A DNA stretch of 41,104 nucleotides, taken from positions 1 through 41,104 of the forward strand of contig SUVO01000022.1 of assembly GCA_015061955.1 (NCBI GenBank), given 5' to 3'. Position 1 is the first letter of the stretch; every line of letters starts with the position of its first letter. Position numbers and translations under genes: made by a program. The notes beneath the pieces are model-generated. The model did not search any database and was not told the DNA's origin. It saw only the letters and a program-made list of their open reading frames with translations. Shown here piece after piece: positions 15,577 through 24,107 of this stretch. Origin of the DNA: Verrucomicrobiaceae bacterium (lineage in GTDB: Bacteria; Verrucomicrobiota; Verrucomicrobiia; Opitutales; Intestinicryptomonadaceae).

Positions 15577-16941
15577 ATGAATAAAATTGATACACAAGCA
15601 AAAGTTCCATTTTTAAGTAAATTGGCGTATGGTATGGGCGATGTCGGCTGTAATTTTAGCTGGATGTTCGTTGGTGTTTTCTTAATGAAATTTTATACCG
15701 ATGTTTTTGGTATAAGTATGACTGCCGTTGCAACTTTAATGTTGATTTCGAGAATTTGGGATGCAGTAAACGATCCAATAATTGGAGCATTGAGTGATAA
15801 AACTCGAACACGTTGGGGACGTTTTCGTCCATGGCTTTTGATTGGTGCTCCAATAACAGGTATTATTTTAGCTCTTACATTTTGGGCACATCCAGATTGG
15901 AATGATACCAACAAGGTTATATATATGTCTATAACTTATGGTATATTAGTTTTGTGTTATACTTGTGTTAATATTCCCTACGGAACATTGTGTAGTGCAA
16001 TGACTCAGAACATTGACGAACGCGCACAAATTAACACATCGCGTTCAGTTAGTGCAATGGCTGCTATCGGTGTAATAACAATTATTACAGTTCCTCTTAT
16101 AAATTATATGGGTGGTGGCGATGCTAAACAAGGGTATTTACTTGTGGCTATAATTTATGGTGCAATCTTTGCTGGGTGTCATATTTTCTGTTTTGCAAAT
16201 ACAAAGGAAATTGTAGAAGTGCCAACAACTCAAAAGCGACCATTGAAAGACGAAATATTATCGATATTGCAGAATAAACCATATTTGTTAGCGTTGTTAG
16301 GACAAATTTTATTTGGTTTTATTCTTTATGGTCGTCATGCTGTATCGTTATATTATTTCCAATATGTTGAAGGCAACGAGGCGTTGTTTGCAACATACTC
16401 GTTGGTTATTATTATTCCATCTATAATAGGAGCTGCGTGTTTTCCGTATGTGTTTAATTTGACATCTAATAAAGGATGGGCTGCATCGGTATTTTCGTTT
16501 GGTATGGGGGTTAGTATGATAGGTATGTACTTCTTTAGTCCTAATACTGATGCTGTAATGTTCTATGTTTTTTCTGCAATAGCGCAATTCTTCTTCTCTG
16601 GTTTTAACACTGCTATTTATGCGATAATTCCAGATTGTGTAGAATATGGGCAATGGAAAACTGGTATCAGAAACGAAGGTTTTCAGTATGCGTTTATATC
16701 GTTGGGAAATAAATTTGGTATGGCTGTAGCAACTTCTATTTTGGCTGCAGCTCTTGGGTATGCCGAATATGTGCCAAATGCAAAAGAGCAAAACGAATGT
16801 GTACTTGCCATTATGAAGCACGCTTTTACTACCATACCTGGCGTGTTGTGGATTTTAACTGCTGGTGCATTGTTGTTTTACAGACTCAATAAAACACAAT
16901 ACAATAAAATTGTTGCAGAACTTAAAAATAGAGAAAGTTAA
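15577..16941 (+). CDS. GPH-family (MelB/YicJ-type) sugar:cation symporter
   Basis: A 454-residue inner-membrane protein with about 12 hydrophobic segments. Diagnostic elements are LAYGMGDVGCNF at the N-terminus, then ISRIWDAVNDPIIGALSDKTRTRWGRFRPW in the first cytoplasmic loop and AIIPDCVEYGQWKTGIRNEG later. It closes the operon with dehydrogenase and fructokinase, and is the presumed importer of the hexitol or hexose. A bidirectional terminator follows. Confidence 0.92.
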   Translation: MNKIDTQAKVPFLSKLAYGMGDVGCNFSWMFVGVFLMKFYTDVFGISMTAVATLMLISRIWDAVNDPIIGALSDKTRTRWGRFRPWLLIGAPITGIILALTFWAHPDWNDTNKVIYMSITYGILVLCYTCVNIPYGTLCSAMTQNIDERAQINTSRSVSAMAAIGVITIITVPLINYMGGGDAKQGYLLVAIIYGAIFAGCHIFCFANTKEIVEVPTTQKRPLKDEILSILQNKPYLLALLGQILFGFILYGRHAVSLYYFQYVEGNEALFATYSLVIIIPSIIGAACFPYVFNLTSNKGWAASVFSFGMGVSMIGMYFFSPNTDAVMFYVFSAIAQFFFSGFNTAIYAIIPDCVEYGQWKTGIRNEGFQYAFISLGNKFGMAVATSILAAALGYAEYVPNAKEQNECVLAIMKHAFTTIPGVLWILTAGALLFYRLNKTQYNKIVAELKNRES

Positions 16942-16960
16942 AACAATTTATATAGATACA

Positions 16961-16994
16961 AAAAAGGCGTTCAATTTAGAACGCCTTAAATTTT
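16961..16994. terminator. bidirectional rho-independent terminator
   Basis: AAGGCGTTC-AATTTA-GAACGCCTT, with T-rich sequence on both strands, separates the converging symporter gene and the minus-strand oxidoreductase gene. Confidence 0.88.
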
Positions 16995-17011
16995 TTCATT
17001 ACTTATATAGA

Positions 17012-18385
17012 TTACAAATTCAAGAACGATTCATCATAATCGTAAAGGGAATACAAATACTTATTCATTTCTGGAGCATTTGTAAACGACATCTTTTGTG
17101 AATCGTACTCGAGTGGCTTACCTGCTTGCATTGCACACATATTCAACAACGATATTTCTGTTAGTGGAGCAGCATAGCCGAAGTTTGCTGGCGATTGTTC
17201 TTCGCCTCCAGCCAAGATTGCGTCAATCCATTCAGCCCATGGATTATCTGGGTATTTTGATCGTGGCAATGTTTTTGCTGGAAGTTTACCAGCTTTCATC
17301 ATGTCTCTATGGTGAGTCAATGGTAAGAGTCGAGCATTGCCACCGTAGGTATCAAGGAATACAGTCTCTTTTGTACCAACAATTAAAGTACCATTATCTA
17401 AGCGTTTGTCGTGGAGGAATTCGTGTGGTACACGTTTTACTTCGGCAGGTTTATTCAAACCTGGCGCACCATCGTACCAGTGAATACGAATCACGCCATC
17501 TTTACCACGTGGATTTTTAAACCATTGGTGCGATGTACTCTTTGATGGCCAATAGAAGTCGTTCATACCTTCTTGTGTGCTTTCTATTCTGTATGGAGCA
17601 TCTAATTCCATACTCGAGTATGCTGCATCCATAACGTGAACAGCCATATCGCCACTTGCACCTGTGCCGAAATTGCGTAAGCCACGCCAATTGAATGGTA
17701 GAAGCTTTTTGAAATATTGCGTTTTAGGTGCAACGCCAAGCCACAAATCGTACTTCAAACTTGCTGGAATTGGATCAGCTGCTGGAAGTGGAATATTGCC
17801 TTGTGGCCAAATTGGGCGATCAGTCCAGCTATAAACATCTTCAATTTCCCCGAGAACGCCAGAGTCAACCAATTCCTTTGCAGCTCTCCAGCCATCTTTC
17901 GTATGACCTTGATTGCCCATTTGAGTTTTAACGCCGTACTTCTTTGCAAGCTTTGCCATTTGACGAGTTTCCCAAACTGTGCGAGCTAATGGTTTTTCGC
18001 AATATACATGTTTACCCATTCTCATTGCCCATGAAGAAATAGGGAAGTGCATGTGGTCTGGAGTTGCTACTACTACTGCATCGATGTCTTTATCCATTTC
18101 ATCAAGCATCTTACGGAAGTCGTAATATCTTTTTATATTTGGAAATTCGCTGAAGATTTTTGCTGCTCTTTCTTCATCAACGTCACATAGTGCTACAAGT
18201 TGTGCTTTTGGATTTTTTGCAAGAGCTCTTACTGATGCCATACCACGTCCACCAGCACCTATAACAGCTACATTTACTTTACCATTTGCACGTGCAGTTT
18301 TTACTGATGCACAAGATGGTAAAATCATGAATGCACCAGCCAAAGCTGCACTTTTTACGAAGTTTCTTCTTGTTATTTTTTTCAT
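17012..18385 (-). CDS. exported Gfo/Idh/MocA-family oxidoreductase (Tat signal, possible lipoprotein)
   Basis: A 457-residue protein. TRRNFVKSAALAG is a twin-arginine signal, and ILPSC (Cys25) may be a lipobox, which would make it a Tat lipoprotein. GAGGRGMASV is the dinucleotide loop (about 43-52). CEKP provides the conserved Lys131. VATPDHMH and DMAVHVMDAA are family landmarks. It is 31 residues longer than the 8620-9900 paralogue, mostly in the C-terminal sheet. It is the second gene of a minus-strand pair, 29 nt after the TIM-barrel lipoprotein; the two probably act in sequence on the same periplasmic sugar. Confidence 0.92.
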   Translation of the reverse strand: MKKITRRNFVKSAALAGAFMILPSCASVKTARANGKVNVAVIGAGGRGMASVRALAKNPKAQLVALCDVDEERAAKIFSEFPNIKRYYDFRKMLDEMDKDIDAVVVATPDHMHFPISSWAMRMGKHVYCEKPLARTVWETRQMAKLAKKYGVKTQMGNQGHTKDGWRAAKELVDSGVLGEIEDVYSWTDRPIWPQGNIPLPAADPIPASLKYDLWLGVAPKTQYFKKLLPFNWRGLRNFGTGASGDMAVHVMDAAYSSMELDAPYRIESTQEGMNDFYWPSKSTSHQWFKNPRGKDGVIRIHWYDGAPGLNKPAEVKRVPHEFLHDKRLDNGTLIVGTKETVFLDTYGGNARLLPLTHHRDMMKAGKLPAKTLPRSKYPDNPWAEWIDAILAGGEEQSPANFGYAAPLTEISLLNMCAMQAGKPLEYDSQKMSFTNAPEMNKYLYSLYDYDESFLNL

Positions 18386-18414
18386 ATTATTTGTTCTGTT
18401 TTATATCTTTGAGA

Positions 18415-19305
18415 TTAATTGTTTTTCAAATAGTCAACACAGGCTTTTATGTGTGGAATATTTTTCCCCCAGTCATCTTCGTACTCAATTACGAAATAAC
18501 CATTGTAGCCTTGTTTATCTAACTCATTAAGTACATTAGGAATATCTACATAGCCTTGTCCTAAAACGCAAGCTTTACTGTAATGGTTTCCATAAGCGTC
18601 TTCATCTTTTATATGGATTGAGCCTATATTACCTTTTAACATTCTAATTGTGCAAACTGCATTTATGTTTGAACGAACTAAATGACCAACATCTGGATTT
18701 CCTAAAATTCTGCTATATGGTGCAGTGTATTTGTTTACAACATATGCATCGTAATACTGATTTGGTGCATCGAGTGCATGGTGATGCAAGCACATGTACA
18801 TATCGTATTTTTCGCAATACTTTTGCCATGCTGGAAATGTAATAACACGAGCTTCTGTAATTACTTTGTCGGCACCTAATTGTTTTGCAAATGCACAAAG
18901 TTGTTCAATTTCTTTTTCATTTTTCGCACTTGCGACTCCAAAGGATACAATTTTCATGCCAGCATCGGCTACCAATTTTTTTACAAAATCAATTTGTTCG
19001 TTTGTCATTCCTGGTATTAGTTTTACATCAGGATATTTTTTGCTGATTTTTTGACCAGGATAACACTCAATTGCATTAATTCCAACTGGCTTTAATTTTT
19101 CGATAGCTTCTTCGAGAGTTACATCGTGCAACGACCACATTTGAACAGCTATCTTACGTGGTGTTGTTGGTTTGTTTGTAGTTTTAGAAGTGTTTATTTT
19201 TGCTTCGTAACCAGCGGTGTTTTTGAAACATTTACATTCTTGCGAACTATTGCATGCTGTCAATAACGCAATACAACTACCCAACATTATATATATTTTT
19301 TTCAT
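18415..19305 (-). CDS. exported sugar isomerase/epimerase-like TIM-barrel lipoprotein
   Basis: A 296-residue protein. The start at 19305 gives a clean lipoprotein signal ending LLTAC (Cys18); an in-frame ATG at 19320 adds five residues. The mature part is an AP-endonuclease-2/xylose-isomerase-like TIM barrel: VQMWSLHD on strand 1, GINAIECYPG on strand 2, LHHHALD and VGHLVRS mid-barrel, GSIHIKDED, and YFVIEYEDDW at the end. These supply His and acidic metal ligands. Most members are cytoplasmic isomerases or epimerases; the lipoprotein signal places this one in the periplasm. Followed by an exported oxidoreductase on the same strand, it fits an oxidise-then-isomerise or eliminate scheme on glycosides. 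Confidence 0.85.
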   Translation of the reverse strand: MKKIYIMLGSCIALLTACNSSQECKCFKNTAGYEAKINTSKTTNKPTTPRKIAVQMWSLHDVTLEEAIEKLKPVGINAIECYPGQKISKKYPDVKLIPGMTNEQIDFVKKLVADAGMKIVSFGVASAKNEKEIEQLCAFAKQLGADKVITEARVITFPAWQKYCEKYDMYMCLHHHALDAPNQYYDAYVVNKYTAPYSRILGNPDVGHLVRSNINAVCTIRMLKGNIGSIHIKDEDAYGNHYSKACVLGQGYVDIPNVLNELDKQGYNGYFVIEYEDDWGKNIPHIKACVDYLKNN

Positions 19306-19400
19306 ACTTACAATTCTCATTTCATATTACATACAAATAAACGCATAGACCGATATTAGTATGCTTTTTTTAGAGTATTGCAAGTATTTTGTTTTTATTT

Positions 19401-20045
19401 TTATTTCTGAAGTAGTTTTTCAACAAATTTTATTATAGTGCGTGCAAGATTTTCTTTGGTGTCTAATTCTGGCGAAAATATAGAGCCATCGGCACAAACA
19501 ATATCTATTTTGTTCATATCCGATGCAAAGCCAATATTTTGTGCTGAAACATCGTTTGCAACAATTGCATTGAGGTTTTTACGCTCGAGCTTATCTTTTG
19601 CGTAAGCAATTACATCGTTTGTTTCGGCTGCGAAACCTATGAGAATTTGATTTTTCTTTTCTTTTGATAGAGTCAGCAAAATGTCTGGAGTTCGTTCTAA
19701 TTCTGGATGTAAATCGATTGCATCTTTTTTTACCTTATTAGTAGCTTTCTTTTTTGGACGCACATCGCTGACTGCTGCCGACATAATCAAAATATCGCAA
19801 TCTGGAAATTTACTTTGGCAAGCTTCAAGCATATCTTGAGCCGATACAACTTTTATGGTTTCAACTCCATCTATTTCAGGCAAGGGTGATGCTCCCATTA
19901 CAAGCGTAGTTTGCCAACCGTTTTCTTGCGATGCTTTTGCTATATGCCAGCCCATTTTACCCGTAGATGGATTGCTTATGAAACGCACTGGGTCGAAGTG
20001 TTCACGAGTTGCTCCTGCTGTAATTAAACATCTGATTTTTTTCAC
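19401..20045 (-). CDS. coaB: phosphopantothenate-cysteine ligase, stand-alone CoaB
   Basis: A 214-residue cytosolic protein that joins 4'-phosphopantothenate to cysteine in coenzyme A synthesis. LITAGATREHFDPVRFISNPSTGKMG at the N-terminus contains the conserved Asn25 and the TGKMG loop. SAAVSDVRPKK and LIGFAAETND follow, then AIVANDVS. In most bacteria CoaB is the C-terminal half of a CoaBC fusion, about 400 residues long. Here no CoaC (decarboxylase) domain precedes it, so coaC should lie elsewhere. It is separated from the arginine operon by a putative terminator. Confidence 0.92.
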   Translation of the reverse strand: MKKIRCLITAGATREHFDPVRFISNPSTGKMGWHIAKASQENGWQTTLVMGASPLPEIDGVETIKVVSAQDMLEACQSKFPDCDILIMSAAVSDVRPKKKATNKVKKDAIDLHPELERTPDILLTLSKEKKNQILIGFAAETNDVIAYAKDKLERKNLNAIVANDVSAQNIGFASDMNKIDIVCADGSIFSPELDTKENLARTIIKFVEKLLQK

Positions 20046-20063
20046 GATTTTTGCCTTAGAGTT

Positions 20064-20099
20064 AAAAATTGATGTTCAAGCCATATGAACTCGAACATC
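20064..20099 (-). terminator. putative terminator of the arginine-exchange operon
   Basis: On the minus strand GATGTTC and GAACATC pair around a 15-nt loop and are followed by AATTTTT. Confidence 0.55.
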
Positions 20100-20139
20100 T
20101 TTAAGTTTCAAAAATGCTTTGATGTAGTCAATTCAATTT

Positions 20140-21498
20140 TTAAAACGATACAGTAATTTGTCCACCAAGAACAATTGCGTCGTTTATTTGCGAATTACCA
20201 TTCGGATTTAGAACAAATTGCATTGTTGGTTGGATTGCTATGTTGTTGTTTACTTGCCAGAGATAATTTACTTCAAACAAAGTTTCGTCGGTAGAATTTC
20301 CATTGTTATAGTCGTTGCTGAAAAATCCTGTTGTCCACGAAAGAAATATTGAATCGTTTTCTCGGTGAGGAACAAAACCTTGAAATTGAAGTCCGGCGTA
20401 AAGTTGCCAATGAATTGGGCTTATTGTTTGAATTGGCGCATATTGTGTACCAGCCCAAAGTGTGATGTTCTTATTTTGATTTGTGGTGTCTGCCCATATC
20501 ATTTGTTGTGCTTGCAAATAAAAGCCATATCCATCTTCTCTAAATGAATTTTGACTCGAAAGTTTTGGCATATCAAAACCATCAAAGAAATATCCACCAA
20601 ACTGATAAACACCTTGTAAGTTTCCACAGAATGTTGGCGACCATTGAACTTGAGCCATCATCATATAGCCGTCATTGTGGCTTATACCCCAGTCGAGACC
20701 ATCCCATGTTGGAGATTGTTGATTGCTTACAACTTGATACAACCCATATGCAAACGACAAATTATTTGATGTCTGATATTCTACTGCAATACCCCATGTA
20801 GCGATTGTCGACGATGTATATGGCGATGCGTAGAATATGCCCTCTGGCGTAGAATCTATGCTACCACTACTCAAGTATCCAAATACTGGTAAACTTCCAA
20901 AGGTGTTCGACATACTCATTCTGCCTAAGGATATGTTGATTGTATCGTCCCAAGGCAAGCTGATGTTTTGCGAATAATACATTTCGTAAAACATACCACC
21001 ATCGGTTACAGCAGATTCAGATATGGTATAGAAGTTGCCGATTTGTCCAGATAAGTCTTTACCAGCATTGTAGGCACCAGATATTGTAAATGACCCACCT
21101 TTTATACCTGCAATTTTGTTCATATCAACATTTATGCCGTATTCCATTATATGCGTATAGTTTGCTCCATGTTTACGACCACCTTCAACATTTGTGAACG
21201 CATCAGCGTAATAGTTGAAAAATGGCGATATTCCTGTATCGTTTGCAAGCTTTTGTTTTAAGGCATTTATATGATTTGACATGCAATCTAATCCAAAATT
21301 TCCGTATGGGTAATTGAATGTATTGCATTTATGTTGGCAATTTTCATTTGATGTAGCTTGTTGTTTATTTTGTACAGGTGCATTTAACACATTTGTACAA
21401 ATTATACATTCGCATTCTATGATTTCTTCTTGTTGTGCAAACGCACTAATTGCGCTTGCACATAATATTGTTGGAATTAGAATTTTATTTATATTCAT
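20140..21498 (-). CDS. OprB-family outer-membrane porin, AaxA-like
   Basis: A 452-residue protein with a Sec signal ending AFAQ. The mature beta-barrel has the OprB pattern of alternating amphipathic strands and a terminal aromatic residue (TVSF), the C-terminal signal for outer-membrane assembly. The linker before the barrel carries six cysteines (29, 31, 34, 54, 58, 72), unusual for a porin. It is the third gene of the minus-strand operon, 9 nt after the antiporter gene. In Chlamydia the arginine-specific porin AaxA is also an OprB-family protein, so arginine entry is inferred from context; a carbohydrate role remains possible. Confidence 0.8.
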   Translation of the reverse strand: MNINKILIPTILCASAISAFAQQEEIIECECIICTNVLNAPVQNKQQATSNENCQHKCNTFNYPYGNFGLDCMSNHINALKQKLANDTGISPFFNYYADAFTNVEGGRKHGANYTHIMEYGINVDMNKIAGIKGGSFTISGAYNAGKDLSGQIGNFYTISESAVTDGGMFYEMYYSQNISLPWDDTINISLGRMSMSNTFGSLPVFGYLSSGSIDSTPEGIFYASPYTSSTIATWGIAVEYQTSNNLSFAYGLYQVVSNQQSPTWDGLDWGISHNDGYMMMAQVQWSPTFCGNLQGVYQFGGYFFDGFDMPKLSSQNSFREDGYGFYLQAQQMIWADTTNQNKNITLWAGTQYAPIQTISPIHWQLYAGLQFQGFVPHRENDSIFLSWTTGFFSNDYNNGNSTDETLFEVNYLWQVNNNIAIQPTMQFVLNPNGNSQINDAIVLGGQITVSF

Positions 21499-21507
21499 AA
21501 GGAATCT

Positions 21508-23139
21508 CTATTGTTGAAATATTACTTGTTCTTCTTCTATTATTAACACATTTTCTCCATGACGTTTTGTAAGTGGTGCATCTTTAGATTTCTGTTTTTT
21601 GATTTGTTGAACAGTACTTTGTTGCGTTGTAGTTGTTGTGCTTGAAGACGATTCGTTCAAATTTAGTTTGCCTTCTGCCAACATAAATATTGCCATTATT
21701 GCAATAGCAGTAATACACGTAGCTGCAACGCCTTCTTTAAAACTAAATACTTTTTGCGAATGTTCTTTACGCGACCAAATATAAATTGGAATACCAAGGG
21801 CAATGAATATTACTGCAACAAGCAAGTATTTTAAACCAGCAGCGTATATCAACCACAATGCAAATATCGAGCCAAGTATAGCTGAGCACAGCGCACATTT
21901 TGCATTGACTGATGTCGACTTACTATTTTCAAATAATTGTTTATTACGAGAAATTTTCCAAAGATATGCAGTGCTTGCCAAATATGGAGGCAATACCATA
22001 ACGCCAGTTATACTTAGCATTGTATTCCATGCGTTGTTTGAAAAATAAACTAACAACATTGCTAATTGCATTAGTATACTTGTTATCCACAACGATACCG
22101 ATGGCGAACCATTTGTATTTTCTCGACTGAATGCTTTGGGGAATGTTCCGTCTTTAGCTGCTGCGTATGGAATTTCGGCAGTAATCATAGTCCAAGCCAA
22201 CCAGCTTGCAAGTATGGCGATTATCAAGCCAACATTCATTACAACGCTACCCCAATTACCAACAGCTTTTTCAAGTACTCCAGCAGTTGATGGGTTTGCA
22301 ACTGTCGAAAGTTCTGCCTGATTCATAAAGCCAAACGGAAGAACCGATAGTAATACAAAAACAAATAATCCACCAGCAAACCCAAGTATAGTTGCTCTAC
22401 CTACATCTTTAGACGATTTCGCTCTGCCAGATAAAACAACTGCTCCTTCTATGCCGATAAATGCCCACAATGTAACTAACATTGTACTTTTTATTTGTTC
22501 AGACAATGAGCCTAAATTTTTTTCGCCCATATCAGTTGAGTGTCCCCAAAAATCAAAAGTGAATTTATCCCAATTGAAAACACAAATCATTACTATTATG
22601 AAAATGGCTAAGGGTAGGATTTTACAAATTGTAGCAATTGTATTTACCGATGAAGCTTGTTTTATACCACCTAATACTGTGAAATTAAATACCCAAATAA
22701 GTATTGAACCACCTACTATCGACCACAAATTATTACCACCTTCAAATACTCCAGGAAAGAAGTAATTAAGGGCGTCCATAGTTATTACAGCGTAGCCGAC
22801 ATTGCCGAAAATCTGACATAACCAATATCCCCAAGCTATTGTGAAGCCTGCGTAATTGCCGAAGCCGTCTCTACTATACATATATATGCCAGCAGTTAAA
22901 TCTGGTTTAACTGCCGACAATATTCTGAAGGTATTAGCAATAAAATAAATGCCAAATCCAGTTATAATCCACGCTATAATTACAGCTCCTGCACCAGCAT
23001 CGGCTGCCATATTTTGAGGCAAACTGAATATTCCACCTCCAATCATAGAGCTTAAAACAATGGCTGCAAGCCCGAGAGTTCCAAGCTTTTTAGCCGTTGA
23101 AGTTTTGGTATGATTGTCTCCCGAATTGCTTGTAGCCAT
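21508..23139 (-). CDS. APC-family basic amino-acid antiporter, AaxC/ArcD-like (arginine/agmatine)
   Basis: A 543-residue inner-membrane protein with about 12-13 membrane helices. [14 protein letters not shown] in helix 1 is the substrate-binding unwound segment of basic amino-acid/polyamine antiporters. [24 protein letters not shown] in helix 6 is the matching APA-family motif, and [10 protein letters not shown] occurs late in the protein. The last 50 residues form a hydrophilic Ser/Thr/Gln-rich tail, an extension beyond AdiC-sized homologues. It starts 26 nt after the decarboxylase gene. Exchange of external arginine for internal agmatine is the inferred role, and arginine/ornithine exchange the alternative. 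Cytoplasmic proton consumption would follow from the coupled decarboxylation. Confidence 0.87.
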   Translation of the reverse strand: MATSNSGDNHTKTSTAKKLGTLGLAAIVLSSMIGGGIFSLPQNMAADAGAGAVIIAWIITGFGIYFIANTFRILSAVKPDLTAGIYMYSRDGFGNYAGFTIAWGYWLCQIFGNVGYAVITMDALNYFFPGVFEGGNNLWSIVGGSILIWVFNFTVLGGIKQASSVNTIATICKILPLAIFIIVMICVFNWDKFTFDFWGHSTDMGEKNLGSLSEQIKSTMLVTLWAFIGIEGAVVLSGRAKSSKDVGRATILGFAGGLFVFVLLSVLPFGFMNQAELSTVANPSTAGVLEKAVGNWGSVVMNVGLIIAILASWLAWTMITAEIPYAAAKDGTFPKAFSRENTNGSPSVSLWITSILMQLAMLLVYFSNNAWNTMLSITGVMVLPPYLASTAYLWKISRNKQLFENSKSTSVNAKCALCSAILGSIFALWLIYAAGLKYLLVAVIFIALGIPIYIWSRKEHSQKVFSFKEGVAATCITAIAIMAIFMLAEGKLNLNESSSSTTTTTQQSTVQQIKKQKSKDAPLTKRHGENVLIIEEEQVIFQQ

Positions 23140-23165
23140 GATAAAATCTCTTTCTTTTTGAGGTT

Positions 23166-23750
23166 TTACTTAATCACAACTGGATCAGCAAATTGGAAGT
23201 TCAAAAAGCCGAGAGCAGTTAAGCAATATCCGAATGGTTTTGTGATATTCAGATAATTGTTGAATATTTGAAATTCACTATGCTTTTTTACTCCGCGAAT
23301 TTCTAACTCATGATTGAGCGATTTATTTAGCCACATTTCTGTATGAGCACGGGCAATATCGGCATCAATCCAAGTGTCGAAGTATTCAACATATTCAGCA
23401 GCCCAGCCACCAATGAGTTCGCCTTTGTCGTTTTGTCCCCAGCAGATACCAACGCCTGTTGCTATTGCACGATGTTCGCTACTTTTTGCTCCGTTGCCTG
23501 CAATAATAACTTCGAGTACAGCTCCGTGCTTAAAGTATTTTGCAACTTTATCTACTGGATAAATTTTCCCATACAATTCTTTTGGTAGAACCGATGTATA
23601 GGGAACAATGTTATAGTTTTCAATTTTTGCTTCCAATAGGGCAGAATCGTAGCAGAAGGTTTCAAATGGTTGTGGCGGAATGCCATCTTCTGATTCTCCT
23701 GCACCACCTGTGTGGAATGCGAGTGTGGGGTATCTTGTACCAAGTTCCAT
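23166..23750 (-). CDS. pyruvoyl-dependent arginine decarboxylase, AaxB-like
   Basis: A 194-residue pro-enzyme of the PvlArgDC family. Self-cleavage creates a pyruvoyl group from a serine: the motif [10 protein letters not shown] places Thr52-Ser53 at the scissile bond and Asn47 nearby. These are the same positions as in chlamydial AaxB and the Methanocaldococcus enzyme. GGWAAEY (Glu119) fits the conserved catalytic glutamate region. It decarboxylates arginine to agmatine without PLP. AAGGA lies 8 nt before the ATG. It is the first gene of an operon with antiporter and porin, which favours acid resistance or arginine acquisition over polyamine biosynthesis. Confidence 0.93.
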   Translation of the reverse strand: MELGTRYPTLAFHTGGAGESEDGIPPQPFETFCYDSALLEAKIENYNIVPYTSVLPKELYGKIYPVDKVAKYFKHGAVLEVIIAGNGAKSSEHRAIATGVGICWGQNDKGELIGGWAAEYVEYFDTWIDADIARAHTEMWLNKSLNHELEIRGVKKHSEFQIFNNYLNITKPFGYCLTALGFLNFQFADPVVIK

Positions 23751-23771
23751 ATATTTTCCTTTCTTTAAATT

Positions 23772-23816
23772 TTACGCAAATTAATGAGATGAGGTTTATG
23801 TTTATTCTTTGCGTAA
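23772..23816. promoter_or_regulatory. inverted repeat in the leader of the arginine operon
   Basis: TTACGCAAA (23772-23780) and TTTGCGTAA (23808-23816) are perfect inverted copies 27 nt apart, between the probable promoter and the decarboxylase start codon. It could be an operator pair or a leader hairpin. Confidence 0.45.
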
Positions 23817-23869
23817 GCTGTTTATAGCTCGGGTAAATATCGTCTGAAATTGGTAAAGTTTAATTTTAA

Positions 23870-23898
23870 ATTATAAATAGACAGTTCGCATTATTAAA
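23870..23898 (-). promoter_or_regulatory. candidate promoter of the arginine-exchange operon
   Basis: On the minus strand a perfect TATAAT lies 17 nt after TTTAAT. The -35 is poor, which would suit an activator-dependent promoter. The predicted leader is about 110 nt. Confidence 0.35.
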
Positions 23899-23923
23899 AT
23901 ATAGCGTTTTTTTTAGTAGACAC

Positions 23924-23951
23924 AAAAAAAGCGAAGTAATAAATACTTCGC
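23924..23951 (-). terminator. rho-independent terminator after tRNA-Gln
   Basis: GCGAAGTA-N5-TACTTCGC with seven T residues on the minus strand, directly beyond the tRNA 3' end. Confidence 0.85.
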
Positions 23952-23952
23952 T

Positions 23953-24023
23953 TTCCCCGATAGGGATTCGAACCCCAACTATATGAACCAAAATCACATG
24001 TGCTACCATTACACCATCAGGGA
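23953..24023 (-). tRNA. tRNA-Gln (anticodon TTG)
   Basis: A 71-nt cloverleaf on the minus strand. Acceptor TCCCTGA pairs with TCGGGGA, and the anticodon stem TGTGA/TCATA encloses TTTTGGT with anticodon TTG. The T arm contains GGTTCGAATCC. The discriminator is A and no CCA is encoded. Confidence 0.95.
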
Positions 24024-24032
24024 GACGCTTTC

Positions 24033-24054
24033 TTATTAGATTTTCATCTAATAA
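24033..24054. repeat. 9-bp hairpin between hpn operon and tRNA-Gln
   Basis: TTATTAGAT and ATCTAATAA with a 4-nt loop, just upstream of the tRNA 5' end. It may end hpn transcription or guide tRNA 5' processing. It has no proper T-run. Confidence 0.35.
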
Positions 24055-24107
24055 TAAAAAGGCATTTTGCATAAACCTTGCTATTGTGCAAGAAAAAAAG
24101 ATAAATT

